DNA from: Bryobacterales bacterium
GTDB lineage: Bacteria > Acidobacteriota > Terriglobia > Bryobacterales > UBA6623
Direction: 5' to 3'
Assembly: GCA_022824585.1 (NCBI GenBank)
Contig: JAJDZN010000255.1
Coordinates: 35,166 to 99,165, forward strand
Length of the DNA stretch: 64,000 bases
Positions 9,867 through 19,474 of the stretch are shown piece after piece; positions within the stretch are counted from its first letter, which is position 1; each line of letters starts with the position of its first letter. The translations under genes and the position numbers were made by a program. The notes beneath the pieces were generated by a model. It worked only from the letters and a program-made list of their open reading frames with translations. It was not told the origin of the DNA and did no database searches.

Positions 9867-9882
9867 GCGCAGCTAGCTGCGC
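9867..9882. terminator. Palindrome at the convergent junction with glyS
   Basis: GCGCAGCTAGCTGCGC is a perfect 16-base palindrome. It fills the 6-base gap between the two convergent stop codons and includes the glyS stop. It could act as a bidirectional transcription-end hairpin. There are no flanking T-runs. Confidence 0.35.
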
Positions 9883-11951
9883 TGGCCGCCGGCCGCTTCC
9901 GCATCGATCAGCGAGAAGTCAGCAATGGTGGACAGAGCCTTCAGCATGCCCGCCAAGAACACCAAGCGATTGCGACGCACAGACTCGTCCTCCGCCATCA
10001 CGAGGACATCGTCAAAATAGCGGTCCAAGGCCGGCCGAAGCGTAGCGATCGCTCGCAGCGAGGTCGCGTAGTCACGCTTGGCATTGCACTCGGCAATCTT
10101 TGTCCCAACGGGTTGCAGCGAGGCGTGCAGGTCCGCCTCCGCCCCGCCCTCCAGCAGAGTGAGATCCAAGTTCGCTCCGTCCAGCGATTGTGCCGTTCCA
10201 GACTGTTCCAGAATATTGCGGATCCGCTTGAAGCTGACCGCCAGAGCCTCGAAGTCAGGGGTGTGGCGCACTTCGGCCAAGGCTCGCGCCCGTGCTAGTG
10301 CGTCGACGGGCACGGCGTCGGAAGCAGCCAAGACTGCATCTGCGGAATCCGCACCAAAGCCGCCCGATTCCTGCAGCCAGAAGCGCAGACGATCCAAGAA
10401 GAAATCTCGCAGCTTTGGCGCATTGGCGCCGGCGGACGCGGTCTCAACCAACCGGTCTAGCGAGATTGCCAGAGAGCCTTCCAGGACGATGCGAATCGCG
10501 CCGAAGGCCGCCCGGCGCAGCGCCAGCGGATCCTTCGATCCGGTAGGCATCAGGCCGATCCGAAACATCCCGCCCAGAGTCGTCAGCCGGTCGCCTAGCG
10601 ACACCAGCTGCCCGACCAACGATCGCGGGATTGGACCCGCGCCGCCCGCAGGCAGGTAGTGGTCGTAAATCGCGTCAGCCACCTCTCGAGGCTCTCCCTG
10701 CGCGGCTGCGTACAGACCCCCGATCTTCCCTTGAAGTTCCGGGAACTCGCCCACCATCTCGGTCGTTAGGTCGGTCTTTGCCAGGCGCACAGCACGCAGA
10801 GCGCGGTTCGCGTCGCTTGCGTTGACGGAAAGAGCTTCGCCCAGGCGCGCTACTGCTTCGACGTTGCTCTCGGTCTTGGACCAGTAACTGCCCAGCGAGG
10901 CTTGGAACGTGACCGACTTCAGTTCTTCCAGGCGATCTGGCAGCGAACTCCTCTGGTCAAACTCCCAGAAGAAGCGGGCGTCATTGAATCTGGCCCGCAG
11001 GACGCGCTCGTGACCCCTGCGAATCACGCCATCGATGTCTCTGCCAGAGTTCGCGATAGCCACGAAGCGATTCGCCATCGCACGTGAGCTGTCCTCAACG
11101 GCGAAGTACTTCTGATGGACGAGCATGACCGTCTCGAGCACCTCCTCGGGAAGGTCCAGATAGCTCTCGTCAAAGCTCCCCAAGACCGCCGTCGGATGCT
11201 CCGTCTCGAATACCAACGTCTGCAGCAACCGTTCGTTGCGCCGCAGTTCGTAGCCGGCTGGCAACAGCGCCTCGGCGTCAGCGACGATCTTCGACGCCCG
11301 GGCTTCGGCGGAAAGCAGCACGGCATTTGCGCGCAAGCCAGACCGATACTCTTCGGCCGAGTTAACGGTGATCGGCCCGGAACCGAGCCGCCGGTGCCCC
11401 CAAGTGACATTGCCGGACTTGACCCCGGCGAACTCAACGGGCACGACATCGCCATCGAGCAGCGCCACTAGCCAGCGAATCGGCCGGATAAATCGAGGAC
11501 TGCCCTTGCCCTTCCAGTACATGCTGCGCGGAAAGCGCACGCCGAGCACGACGTCCGGCAGGGCGCTGGCCAGCAGGTCGTGCGTTCGCTGGCCGGCGAT
11601 GGTGCGCCGCACGGTGAGCTTGCCGTCATCTCCTAGCTCAAGCTCCTCGACCGCAACGCCCGCCTTGCGTGCGAATCCCAGCGCCGCGCGGGTGGGGTTC
11701 CCGTCGGGATCGAACGCGATCTGCTTCGACGGTCCCGCCAAAGTCTCGGTCCGGTCGCGCTGCCGATCGGGCAGACCCTCCGCAACCAGCGCCAAGCGGC
11801 GCGGCGTGGCATCGACCGAGATTCGCCCGCCGCACTCGAGGTCGAGCTCGCGCAGGGCCGCCCGGAAGCCTTTTTCCAAGTCCCGCATCGCCCCCGGCAC
11901 CAAGCGAGCCGGGATCTCCTCGGTGCCGACTTCGAGAAGCAGGTCGCTCAC
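9873..11951 (-). CDS. glyS: Glycine--tRNA ligase beta subunit
   Basis: 692 aa, the usual length for the bacterial alpha2beta2-type beta subunit. The start is a GTG at 11951, whose bases overlap the glyQ TGA stop (GTGA), so the subunits are translationally coupled. From this start the protein reads [18 protein letters not shown], the canonical family N-terminus. Other motifs include [40 protein letters not shown] and [18 protein letters not shown] (HD-like domain). The C-terminus is the DALR-type anticodon-binding helical region. With GlyQ it charges tRNA-Gly. The open frame extends upstream over glyQ but that part is out of family. Confidence 0.96.
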   Translation of the reverse strand: MSDLLLEVGTEEIPARLVPGAMRDLEKGFRAALRELDLECGGRISVDATPRRLALVAEGLPDRQRDRTETLAGPSKQIAFDPDGNPTRAALGFARKAGVAVEELELGDDGKLTVRRTIAGQRTHDLLASALPDVVLGVRFPRSMYWKGKGSPRFIRPIRWLVALLDGDVVPVEFAGVKSGNVTWGHRRLGSGPITVNSAEEYRSGLRANAVLLSAEARASKIVADAEALLPAGYELRRNERLLQTLVFETEHPTAVLGSFDESYLDLPEEVLETVMLVHQKYFAVEDSSRAMANRFVAIANSGRDIDGVIRRGHERVLRARFNDARFFWEFDQRSSLPDRLEELKSVTFQASLGSYWSKTESNVEAVARLGEALSVNASDANRALRAVRLAKTDLTTEMVGEFPELQGKIGGLYAAAQGEPREVADAIYDHYLPAGGAGPIPRSLVGQLVSLGDRLTTLGGMFRIGLMPTGSKDPLALRRAAFGAIRIVLEGSLAISLDRLVETASAGANAPKLRDFFLDRLRFWLQESGGFGADSADAVLAASDAVPVDALARARALAEVRHTPDFEALAVSFKRIRNILEQSGTAQSLDGANLDLTLLEGGAEADLHASLQPVGTKIAECNAKRDYATSLRAIATLRPALDRYFDDVLVMAEDESVRRNRLVFLAGMLKALSTIADFSLIDAEAAGGQRS

Positions 11952-12850
11952 GCTGCCTCCCCAGCCAAGTGCTGCCGTTGGTCGACCCACGCCTTGGCAA
12001 CCGCAACCGCCAAGTTGCGCACTCGCTGGATCACTTGGGCGCGCTCGGTGACGCTGATCGCGCCCCGGGCCTGCAGCGTGTTGAACAAGTGCGAGCACTT
12101 CAAGGTCTGGTCGAACGCGGCCAGCAGCGGAAAACGCCGCCGTTCCAACGGCGCTAGTTCGCTCGCATAGCGCTCCAGGAGCCGCTTGCACTCGGCTTCA
12201 TGCAAGTTGAACTCGTCCCAGACGAAGCTGACATCAGCCTCCTCGAAGTTGTACGCGGAGTACTGCTCCTCGTCGGCCAGCCTCACGTCGGCGTAGGTCC
12301 AGCGGTCGTTCCAGCGGATGTCGTAAACGCTCTCGACGTCCTGGATGAACGCAGCCAATCGCTCCAGGCCATAGGTGAGCTCGGCGGGAACGACGTCCAA
12401 GTCCAATCCGCCGCACTGTTGGAAGTAGGTGAACTGCGTGATCTCGAGGCCGTCCAGCATGACCTGCCAGCCCACGCCCCAGGCCCCCAGCGTCGGCGAC
12501 TCCCAATTGTCCTCTTCCAATTTGCAATCGTGCTGCGAGAGGTCAATCCCGATCTCCTCCAAGCTCTTCAGATAGAGATCCACTACGTCTTCCGGCGCGG
12601 GCTTCAAGATCACCTGCAGTTGCATGTGCTTGTACAAGCGGTTGGGGTTTTCGCCGTACCGCCCATCGGCAGGACGACGGCTGGGCTGCACGTAGGCAAC
12701 GTTGTAGGGCTCGCTGCCCAGCACGCGCAAGAAAGTCTCCGGGCACATCGTCCCCGCGCCGACCTCGCAGTCGAACGGCTCTTGGATGATGCAACCCTGC
12801 CTGGCCCAGTACGCCTTCAGGCGCATCACGATCTCTTGGAACGTCAGCAT
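11948..12850 (-). CDS. glyQ: Glycine--tRNA ligase alpha subunit
   Basis: 300 aa, a class II synthetase catalytic subunit that activates glycine and transfers it to tRNA-Gly with the beta subunit. The ATG at 12850 has GGAG upstream and begins [19 protein letters not shown], the family start. Other signatures are [50 protein letters not shown] and [13 protein letters not shown]. The open frame reaches back to 13006, but the extra residues are not conserved in style. Presence of GlyQS rather than the single-chain GlyRS is consistent with a Gram-negative lineage. Confidence 0.97.
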   Translation of the reverse strand: MLTFQEIVMRLKAYWARQGCIIQEPFDCEVGAGTMCPETFLRVLGSEPYNVAYVQPSRRPADGRYGENPNRLYKHMQLQVILKPAPEDVVDLYLKSLEEIGIDLSQHDCKLEEDNWESPTLGAWGVGWQVMLDGLEITQFTYFQQCGGLDLDVVPAELTYGLERLAAFIQDVESVYDIRWNDRWTYADVRLADEEQYSAYNFEEADVSFVWDEFNLHEAECKRLLERYASELAPLERRRFPLLAAFDQTLKCSHLFNTLQARGAISVTERAQVIQRVRNLAVAVAKAWVDQRQHLAGEAA

Positions 12851-13099
12851 GGGAGCTCCACTCGCCTCAGGCAGAGGCTGCACTAACTCCGGGTCGGAGT
12901 GGCGGGCCCGAAATTTGAGAATAGCACTCGATAGGATTCCGAGGGCTCGGCCTAGATCGCCCCGGTTACAGCGCCCGGAGCGAGCGCGGATCGCGTTGAC
13001 CCGCAATGCGTGCCTGGGATCGAGGGCCCGCAGCGAAAGTAACGGTCTTGCCGACCTTGCCCGGTCAGATCGTGCGGGGCCTATTTGCTGGCTGACCGC

Positions 13100-13624
13100 C
13101 TACCTAGCCGAGTATCCGAGGCGATTTCGCGAATCAGGGTCGCGCGTCAACGACCCAGGAGCTACGCCAAGCGCAGCAGCCAAGGCTGGACGCACCATCC
13201 CATCCGTCTGATCCGTGTTGGGGAACCCCAGCCGGTCATTGACGTAGATTTCCCATGCACCCTCGCGAACAGAGAATTCAGCGGGGAATTCCGGCTCCGC
13301 CATGACCGCAGCGTTGAACTCGCGGGCGCGCCGCAGCGCCTCGTGAAAGCGATCTTCCAGCGAGCCTTCCAAGCCGCTGCGAACACTGGTCAACAGGCCC
13401 GGGCCGGGAGGGTTGAGGTTGACGGAAAAGGTGTCCCGCTTGCCGGCGATCAGGATTCCCGGCCCGCCGGGCATGTGGGCGTAGTCTGCCAGGTCCACCC
13501 AATCGGCCGGATGGTCGTCGGCCTTGCGCCAGCGGTCGAAGATCACCAAGAACTGGTCAAGGTCGGGAACGGGTGGGCAGTCAAGCAACAGCTTGACATC
13601 AATCCTCTGCAAGTTTGATTGCAT
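13100..13624 (-). CDS. Conserved-looking hypothetical protein next to sulfite/nitrite reductase
   Basis: 174 aa, soluble, no signal peptide or membrane segment. It begins 14 bases after the stop of the siroheme reductase on the same strand, so it is almost certainly cotranscribed. A recognisable core is WVDLADYAHMPGGPGILIAGKRDTFSVNL, which has the look of a conserved beta-rich hypothetical family, followed by a helical segment (RFHEALRRAREFNAAVM) and an IYVNDRLGFPNT strand. I cannot name the family. Placement suggests a supporting role in siroheme reductase assembly or in assimilation of N or S, but this is inference from context only. Confidence 0.65.
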   Translation of the reverse strand: MQSNLQRIDVKLLLDCPPVPDLDQFLVIFDRWRKADDHPADWVDLADYAHMPGGPGILIAGKRDTFSVNLNPPGPGLLTSVRSGLEGSLEDRFHEALRRAREFNAAVMAEPEFPAEFSVREGAWEIYVNDRLGFPNTDQTDGMVRPALAAALGVAPGSLTRDPDSRNRLGYSAR

Positions 13625-13638
13625 GCGGTCGGCCAGGC

Positions 13639-15774
13639 CTAGAAATCCGTCGCCTGCGAATACACGCCCTGTGCCGCCTCGATGAACAGGGTCGCTTCTT
13701 CAACGCGCAGCCGGGCCCGTTCCGAATCCTCGCTCGGGCCTTCTTGCGCCGTGCGCATGAAGTTGTCGGCAAACGGCCTATAAAAGCTGTCGGTGTCGTA
13801 GAAGTGCTTGCGAAATTCCTCAACCGTGTCGTAGCGGTCCGAGAGCCACAGCCCCTTCGTGAACAGAAGCGCGTCGGCGGCCTTCTTGCACGCCTCGAAC
13901 GCCTTGGCCGACGCGTCGCCGAATCGATCCCGCTCCAGATCCAAGGTGGACTCGAAGTGAATCCGGTCGGCGTCCTCGAGCAAGAACTCCGCTTGATCGA
14001 CAACCTCGCCCGCGCACTCGCCGACACCGATCGAGCGCTTGTACTGCCATGGCTGGCGGATATCGCGATAGAAGTCGGGCGACTCCTCGAACGTGGGCAG
14101 CTCCATGAACTCGGCCAGCTCTTGCTTGACGCGCGTCTTGCCGAGGCGGGCCACCACGTCGCTCAACGTCTCGTCGCCGCGCTTCTCGCGGTTGTAGAAC
14201 TCCGTCACCCTGACGATGGCCTTGTCCACGTTTTGCGACGGGATCTTGCCGACGGCGAGGCCGTACGACTCGGCATTGTTGCGCGTCGAGCCGCCCAGAG
14301 TGACTTGGAACACCGGCGCGGTGTCGTTCTTCTTGCGCTGGACAGAGCCGAAGAACCCGATGTCGGCAATGTGGTGCTGGCCGCAAGAATTGAAGCAGCC
14401 GCTGATCTTGATCTTGAGATCGGAGCGGTGCGCGATCGCGCTCATTCCATTGCCGAATTCCTTCCTCAGGTGCGCCGCCAAGCCCCGCGAAGCCGTGATG
14501 CCGAGCTTGCAAGAATCGGTTCCCGGGCAGGCAACGACGTCCTTGAGCCGGCCCGCCCCGGTCTCGGCAAGGCCGATCTCGGCCAGGTTGGCGAACAAGC
14601 CCGGCAGGTCCGCGTTAGAAACCCACTGCAGCAGCAGGTTCTGGTCGACCGTGGTGCGCAAAGTGTCCTTGACATACTTCCGCGAGACATCCGCCAGCTG
14701 CCGCGCCTGTAGCGAGGTGATGTCGCCGAGGGGCAAGTAGATGTCCACCATCGAATAGCCATCCTGGCTCTGCGGATGCACGTTGAGCTCGAGCCACTCG
14801 GCGAACTGCGGGCTCTGGCCGCCGCCCGCATCGAGCCGCGAAGGCGGCTTCAACGGTTCGTCGCGGAGCTGCTCCAGCGCCAGCTGGAGCTCGCCCTCCC
14901 ACCGCGGGTCGGCCGACAGCCGCTCGCGCTCCTCTTCGACCAGCCGCCTGAATTCGTCGATCCCCTGCTTGGCGATCAAGAACTTCATGCGCGCCTTGGC
15001 GCGATTCTTCTTCTCTCCCAGCCTTGCGAACACGCGCGAGATCGCCTGCGCCAAGGGCAGCATCTGGTCGGCCGGCATGAACTCGCTGTAGAGCTTTGCC
15101 TGGTGCGGCAGAGAGCCGAGTCCGCCGCCGACGTAGACCTCGAAACCCTGAACTCCATCTCGGACTCTCGCGACGGCGCCGATGTCGTGCATCCGGCCCA
15201 GGCCGCAACCGTGCTCGGAGCACCCCGAGTAGGAGATCTTGAACTTGCGGCCGAAATTCTGCGCATCCGGATGGCGCAGCATGAAGTACGCCATCGCGTG
15301 GGCATGCGGAGCGACATCGAACGCCTCGTCGGTGCAAACTCCCGCGCACGGGCAGCAGGTCACGTTGCGGATGACGTTGCCACACGCCTCGCGCGTGGTG
15401 ATGCCCACGGCCGCCAGCCGTCGCATCAGGTTCGGGGTGTCATTGATGTCGACGAAATGGCACTGGAAGTCCTGACGTGTCGTCACGTGCAGCACGCCAA
15501 CGGCGTATTCCTCGGCGATGTCCGCCAACGCTACCAATTGGTCGGCGCTCATCCGCCCCATCGGGATCTTGATGCGCTGCATCTGGACCCGATCCTGGCG
15601 CTGCCCGTACACGCCGTGGCGCAGGCGGAATTCGGTAAAGATCTTCTCGTCGACCAAGCCGGCCTGGACCCGCCGCAGCTCGGTCTCGAAGATGTCGATC
15701 TCTTCCCGAACCGGATTGGGCAGGTGCCCCCATTCGGCGCTACTGTCCACGGGCTGTAGGTTGACTTCGGACAT
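13639..15774 (-). CDS. Siroheme-[4Fe-4S] nitrite/sulfite reductase with C-terminal helical extension
   Basis: 711 aa. Two pseudo-symmetric NIR/SIR halves are visible. The second half carries the cluster and siroheme ligands CPGTDSC (C416, C422) and GCFNSC (C460, C464). The first half keeps TTREACGNVIRNVTC and, unusually, a similar cysteine layout (C141, C147, C185, C190; see findings). After about residue 583 (GVGECAGE) comes a helical region of some 125 residues, an extension seen in some related reductases from other phyla. The family does six-electron reduction of nitrite to ammonia or sulfite to sulfide using ferredoxin; which one cannot be decided. No flavoprotein (CysJ) or uroporphyrinogen methyltransferase gene is adjacent. 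Confidence 0.92.
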   Translation of the reverse strand: MSEVNLQPVDSSAEWGHLPNPVREEIDIFETELRRVQAGLVDEKIFTEFRLRHGVYGQRQDRVQMQRIKIPMGRMSADQLVALADIAEEYAVGVLHVTTRQDFQCHFVDINDTPNLMRRLAAVGITTREACGNVIRNVTCCPCAGVCTDEAFDVAPHAHAMAYFMLRHPDAQNFGRKFKISYSGCSEHGCGLGRMHDIGAVARVRDGVQGFEVYVGGGLGSLPHQAKLYSEFMPADQMLPLAQAISRVFARLGEKKNRAKARMKFLIAKQGIDEFRRLVEEERERLSADPRWEGELQLALEQLRDEPLKPPSRLDAGGGQSPQFAEWLELNVHPQSQDGYSMVDIYLPLGDITSLQARQLADVSRKYVKDTLRTTVDQNLLLQWVSNADLPGLFANLAEIGLAETGAGRLKDVVACPGTDSCKLGITASRGLAAHLRKEFGNGMSAIAHRSDLKIKISGCFNSCGQHHIADIGFFGSVQRKKNDTAPVFQVTLGGSTRNNAESYGLAVGKIPSQNVDKAIVRVTEFYNREKRGDETLSDVVARLGKTRVKQELAEFMELPTFEESPDFYRDIRQPWQYKRSIGVGECAGEVVDQAEFLLEDADRIHFESTLDLERDRFGDASAKAFEACKKAADALLFTKGLWLSDRYDTVEEFRKHFYDTDSFYRPFADNFMRTAQEGPSEDSERARLRVEEATLFIEAAQGVYSQATDF

Positions 15775-16116
15775 GCTGCGAACCTGCCCAATGGGCGTTA
15801 GGCACCAGCGGCTGCGGACGCTGCCTCGAACGGCGCAGGGCAGCCAACTGCCTAGTGTGATGTTACCACCACCGCCCGATTCGACTGGGTCAGCAGCACC
15901 CGCGACAAGATCCTGCGGCTGGCGGGCGCGAGCGCCAGCTGCAGGCCTGGGAGAAATCGAACGAGCCGAACTCGGAGATTGCGACTAACACCCGCCGGAC
16001 AACTTGGCCGAAGTGCCGCAGATCAGGGCGAGCTTGCCTCAGTCCGGTCCAAATCGCACGCGCACCGCACGTTCAGACAGCACAGTCGTGTACAGTATTG
16101 CCAAAGGCAGGCACTC
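15775..16116. other. Divergent intergenic region upstream of the reductase and the beta-propeller gene
   Basis: 342 bases separating divergent genes. On the plus strand TACAGT at 16091-16096 followed by AAAGGCAGG before the ATG at 16117 looks like a -10 element and ribosome binding site. The reductase promoter on the other strand was not resolved. No gene or RNA recognised. Confidence 0.45.
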
Positions 16117-17184
16117 ATGTTACGCACGTTTCTCACGGCGCTATTCGCCACTCTGTTGCTGGTCACTTGGCACGCCAGTTTCGCGCCCGCACCGACTGCG
16201 GCAGACAACCACCTCACCAGCGGACAGGGCGACTACAAGTTCAAGGTCGTCTACAAGGGCAGCCACCTTCCGCAAGAGGCCCAGGCCGTGCTCGAGAAGG
16301 CCCACGGGGGATTCGCCATCGACCGCCGCGACGGCAAGGGCGAGGTCTACTTCGCGCTGCCGGGCGCCGGCATCATCCAGATCAGCAGCGACCTGGGCGC
16401 AACCAAGATGCTGCCCACCGCAGCCGAGATGAAGCCGCACAACATGCACAACGCCACGATCTGGTACGACTCCAGCGGCGCCGCTCACCTGACGTTTCCC
16501 GGCAACGGAAACAGCACGGTCTACACGACCGATTTGGGCGGAAAGCTCGAGCACAAGCTAACCACCCCCAGTGGCGGCGAGGACCTTGGAACGCCGACCG
16601 CCACCGATTACTTCATGGGCCGCGGGAACTTCGTGCCGACCGACGTCGAGGAGCTTGACGGCCTGTTGTACGTCGCCACCGGCTATTCGTCGCTGGACTA
16701 CGTGATCACCGCCAAGGTGGAAAGCACCAGTCCATTCAAGATCTCCTGGTACGACCTCGCCTTCGGAGGCAAGGGCAGCGGGGCCGGACAGTTCGGCACC
16801 GGTCACGGCATCACCGTTCCGATGGGAACGCGCCGCGTCGATGTCGCCGACCGTCCGAACGCCGAGATCGATCGCTTCACGCGCCACGGCCAGTACATCT
16901 CCACCCTCAAGCTCCCGTTGGGATCGTTTCCTTGCGATGTCGACTATCTGGACAACCTCGGCGTGGTCGGCGCCCTGCACGGCGCGGACCGGCCGCAGGG
17001 CGCACCGATCTATATCCTCGAAGACGACAGGTTGGTATCGACCATCCTGCCCAAAGCCGAACTGGGCCTCGAAAAATTCCAGCATGTCCACAACGCGGTG
17101 CTGCACAAGGCCAATGGCAAGCTGTACGTGATCGCGCAAGCTTGGAATCCGGGAGACTTCGCCATCTTCGAGCGCGTAATGTAG
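16117..17184 (+). CDS. Secreted beta-propeller protein of unknown function
   Basis: 355 aa from the ATG at 16117, which starts a good signal peptide (MLRTFLTALFATLLLVTW, cleavage after a PTAADN region). The frame is open further upstream but without protein-like text. The mature part is rich in short beta strands with FAIDRRDGKGEVYFALPG, YVATGYSSLDYV, GTGHGITVPMGTRRVDVADRPN and HVHNAVLHKANGKLYVIAQ, which is the pattern of six-bladed NHL/SMP-30-like propellers. Histidines in GTGHGI and HVHN could bind metal as in peptidylglycine-lyase-like propellers, but that is a guess. The neighbours are unrelated, and 98 bases separate it from the GlcE-like gene. Confidence 0.8.
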   Translation: MLRTFLTALFATLLLVTWHASFAPAPTAADNHLTSGQGDYKFKVVYKGSHLPQEAQAVLEKAHGGFAIDRRDGKGEVYFALPGAGIIQISSDLGATKMLPTAAEMKPHNMHNATIWYDSSGAAHLTFPGNGNSTVYTTDLGGKLEHKLTTPSGGEDLGTPTATDYFMGRGNFVPTDVEELDGLLYVATGYSSLDYVITAKVESTSPFKISWYDLAFGGKGSGAGQFGTGHGITVPMGTRRVDVADRPNAEIDRFTRHGQYISTLKLPLGSFPCDVDYLDNLGVVGALHGADRPQGAPIYILEDDRLVSTILPKAELGLEKFQHVHNAVLHKANGKLYVIAQAWNPGDFAIFERVM

Positions 17185-17282
17185 CCATTTCGGCGGCACG
17201 CTTGCTTGCAGTCGAGACTGTCGGAGCCCGCCCGATGGCGGAGCGTCACATTGCGCGCCTCCCGAGTCCTGCCTAACGCCTC

Positions 17283-18452
17283 ATGCCCGAATCGCTCGCA
17301 CCATCGACAATCGAGGAGTTGCGCGCCGCCCTGCTCCGCGGCGCTGAGGAGCAGGCGAGCATCGAGACGCGGGGCGCCTTCTCAAAGGCAAGTTTCGGCG
17401 GTCCGCTCCGGCAGGCCACCTGCCGGTTGCAGACCTGCGGCCTCAACCGCCTGCTGGCGTACGAGCCCGCCGACCTCACGGTCAGTGTCGAAGCGGGCAT
17501 GCGCTACGCCGACCTGAGCCGGACGCTCGCGGAGAACAACCAGTTTCTTCCGCTCGACCCTCCGTTCGCCGAGGATGCGACCGTAGGCGGGATCCTGGCA
17601 GCGAACTCCAGCGGCAGCCGGCGTCGACGGTTCGGCACCGCGCGCGACATGACCATCGGCATGCGCTTCGCAACGCTGGACGGCAAGATCGTCAGTTCGG
17701 GCGGCATGGTCGTCAAGAACGTGACCGGACTGGACATGGCCAAATTGATGATCGGATCATTTGGCACGCTCGCCGTCATCGCTTCAGCGAACTTCAAGTT
17801 GTTCCCCATGCCCGAGAGTTTCGCTTCATTCGTGTTCCGCGGGGCATCGGCGTCCCTGCTGGAGGTGCGCAAGCAAATCCTGGGGGGCGTCCTGCAACCG
17901 ATCGCGATCGACTGGCTCGACGCCGGCGCTGCCCAAGCTCTCGGCCTGGGTGGCTCGCCGGCGCTGCTCGCCGAGGCCGCGGGAAGCCCTTCCGTAACGC
18001 GCCGGTTCAACGAGGCTTTTGACACGCTCGCAGCGACACATGGCGTGAGCCTTGACGGCGCGCCGGAGGGACTCTGGCAGCGCGTGCGCGAATGCGGCCC
18101 GAGCTGGCTGAACACCCACCCGGACGGCGCGCTGGTGCGCTGTTCCACGGTCCAGACCAGGCTGGCAGAACTGTTGGAGCTGGCAGCCCGCTGCGGCTGC
18201 GCAGCCGCGCTTCGCGCCGGCAACGCGACCGGGCTCCTGCTGGCGCCGGACAGCGAGACGGCCGGGCGCGCCATCGCCGAACTTCGGCAAGGGGATTTCC
18301 GCGCTACTCTCGAGGCGGGCCCTGACTCGCTCAAGCACAGCATCGAGCAATGGAACGCTGGCGGCAGCGAGCTGCAGCTGATGCAGCGCATCAAGGCCGA
18401 CTTCGATCCCCTGTCGCTGCTCAACCGGAGCCGATTGTATGGTGTGGTCTAG
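17283..18452 (+). CDS. FAD-binding oxidoreductase, glycolate oxidase GlcE-like
   Basis: 389 aa. The N-terminal PCMH-type FAD domain (about 1-180) shows ADLTVSVEAGMRYADL, PLDPPFAEDATVGGILAANSSG, RDMTIGMRFATLDGKIVSSGG and VVKNVTGLDMAKLMIGSFGTL, all close to GlcE. The C-terminal half matches the GlcE cap and end (FDPLSLLNRSRLYG). In glycolate oxidase GlcE works with GlcD and the Fe-S subunit GlcF, but neither is nearby, so the partners are elsewhere or this subunit acts alone. No signal peptide. The start ATG at 17283 lacks a strong ribosome binding site. Confidence 0.85.
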   Translation: MPESLAPSTIEELRAALLRGAEEQASIETRGAFSKASFGGPLRQATCRLQTCGLNRLLAYEPADLTVSVEAGMRYADLSRTLAENNQFLPLDPPFAEDATVGGILAANSSGSRRRRFGTARDMTIGMRFATLDGKIVSSGGMVVKNVTGLDMAKLMIGSFGTLAVIASANFKLFPMPESFASFVFRGASASLLEVRKQILGGVLQPIAIDWLDAGAAQALGLGGSPALLAEAAGSPSVTRRFNEAFDTLAATHGVSLDGAPEGLWQRVRECGPSWLNTHPDGALVRCSTVQTRLAELLELAARCGCAAALRAGNATGLLLAPDSETAGRAIAELRQGDFRATLEAGPDSLKHSIEQWNAGGSELQLMQRIKADFDPLSLLNRSRLYGVV

Positions 18453-18470
18453 ACCCTTGTCGTTGCAATT

Positions 18471-18501
18471 TTGACACACTTGAGTGTATCCAAGTCATTA
18501 T
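18471..18501 (+). promoter_or_regulatory. Possible lpxC promoter
   Basis: In the AT-rich 107-base gap before lpxC, TTGACA at 18471-18476 matches a consensus -35. CATTAT at 18496-18501 is the best -10-like match, but the spacing of 19 bases is long. The sharp drop in GC supports a promoter here. Confidence 0.35.
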
Positions 18502-18559
18502 TTAACAGATACTTGCAAAACTTCTCCGAACCTGCTATCACGACAGAGAGCTTCGGTTC

Positions 18560-19474
18560 GTGCTTTTCTCCGCCAACGGCAGCGCTGCTCGTTACGAGCA
18601 CACGATCGAACGCCCGGTAGCCGCCAGCGGCGTAGGGCTGCATTACGGTGTCGCCGTCAACTTGCGCCTCGCACCGGCCGCGGCGGGCCAGGGAGTGGTG
18701 TTCGTACGCACCGATCTGGACGATTTCTCGATCCCCGCAAGCTGGCGCCATGTCGCGAGGGTCAGCTTCGCGACCAGCCTCATGCGCCAGAGCGTGCTGC
18801 TGTCGACGACCGAGCATCTGCTGAGCAGCCTGCGGGCCCTGGGCGTGGACAACGTGCGCATCGAAATCGACCAACTGGAAGTCCCGATCCTGGACGGCAG
18901 CGCGCTGCCGTGGGCGGACTTGCTGCGCAAGGCGGGGATGCGCAAGCAGCGCCGGCACAGGCGCTACCTGCGCGTGATCCGGCCTGTCGAAGTGAGCGAC
19001 GGGGAAAAGCGCATCTCCATCGAACCCGCCCGAGAGTTCCGCGTGGTCTGCGAGACTCGGTATCCACACCCGCTGGTCGGCCCGCAAAGACAGGAGTTGA
19101 CAGTCACTCCGCAGGCCTACGTAGAAGGCATTGCCCCAGCTCGGACCTTCGGGTTTGAACAAGACCTGGACCTACTGCGAGACCAAGGCTTGATTCGCGG
19201 CGCGTCACTGGAGAACGCCGTCTGCTTCGGAACCGATTCCGTGCTCAACGAGGGCGGCCTGCGCTTTGCGGACGAACCGTGCCGCCACAAGCTGCTAGAT
19301 CTGATCGGCGACCTTGCCCTGCTCGGCTACCCGTTGCTGGGAAGGGTGGTCGCCTCCCGCGCAGGGCACGCGATGCACGTGGCGCTAGTGGACCGCATCA
19401 TGCATGATCCAAGCTGCTACGAAATCGTGACGCTGGATCAATTGGAAGCCGCAGCTGGCGCGCCGGCAGCTTGA
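18560..19474 (+). CDS. lpxC: UDP-3-O-acyl-N-acetylglucosamine deacetylase
   Basis: 304 aa, GTG start. LpxC is the zinc enzyme for the committed step of lipid A synthesis. Visible signatures: GVGLHYGVAVNLRLAPA, STTEHLLSSL (general base E85 and zinc ligand H86), LDGSALPW, ARTFGFEQD, and RFADEPCRHKLLDLIGDLAL (zinc ligands H243 and D247), then SRAGHAMH with H270. These show the organism makes an LPS-type outer membrane. The C-terminal 37 bases overlap the convergent HEAT-lipoyl gene. The sequence is divergent from Proteobacterial LpxC, but all catalytic residues are present. Confidence 0.93.
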   Translation: MLFSANGSAARYEHTIERPVAASGVGLHYGVAVNLRLAPAAAGQGVVFVRTDLDDFSIPASWRHVARVSFATSLMRQSVLLSTTEHLLSSLRALGVDNVRIEIDQLEVPILDGSALPWADLLRKAGMRKQRRHRRYLRVIRPVEVSDGEKRISIEPAREFRVVCETRYPHPLVGPQRQELTVTPQAYVEGIAPARTFGFEQDLDLLRDQGLIRGASLENAVCFGTDSVLNEGGLRFADEPCRHKLLDLIGDLALLGYPLLGRVVASRAGHAMHVALVDRIMHDPSCYEIVTLDQLEAAAGAPAA

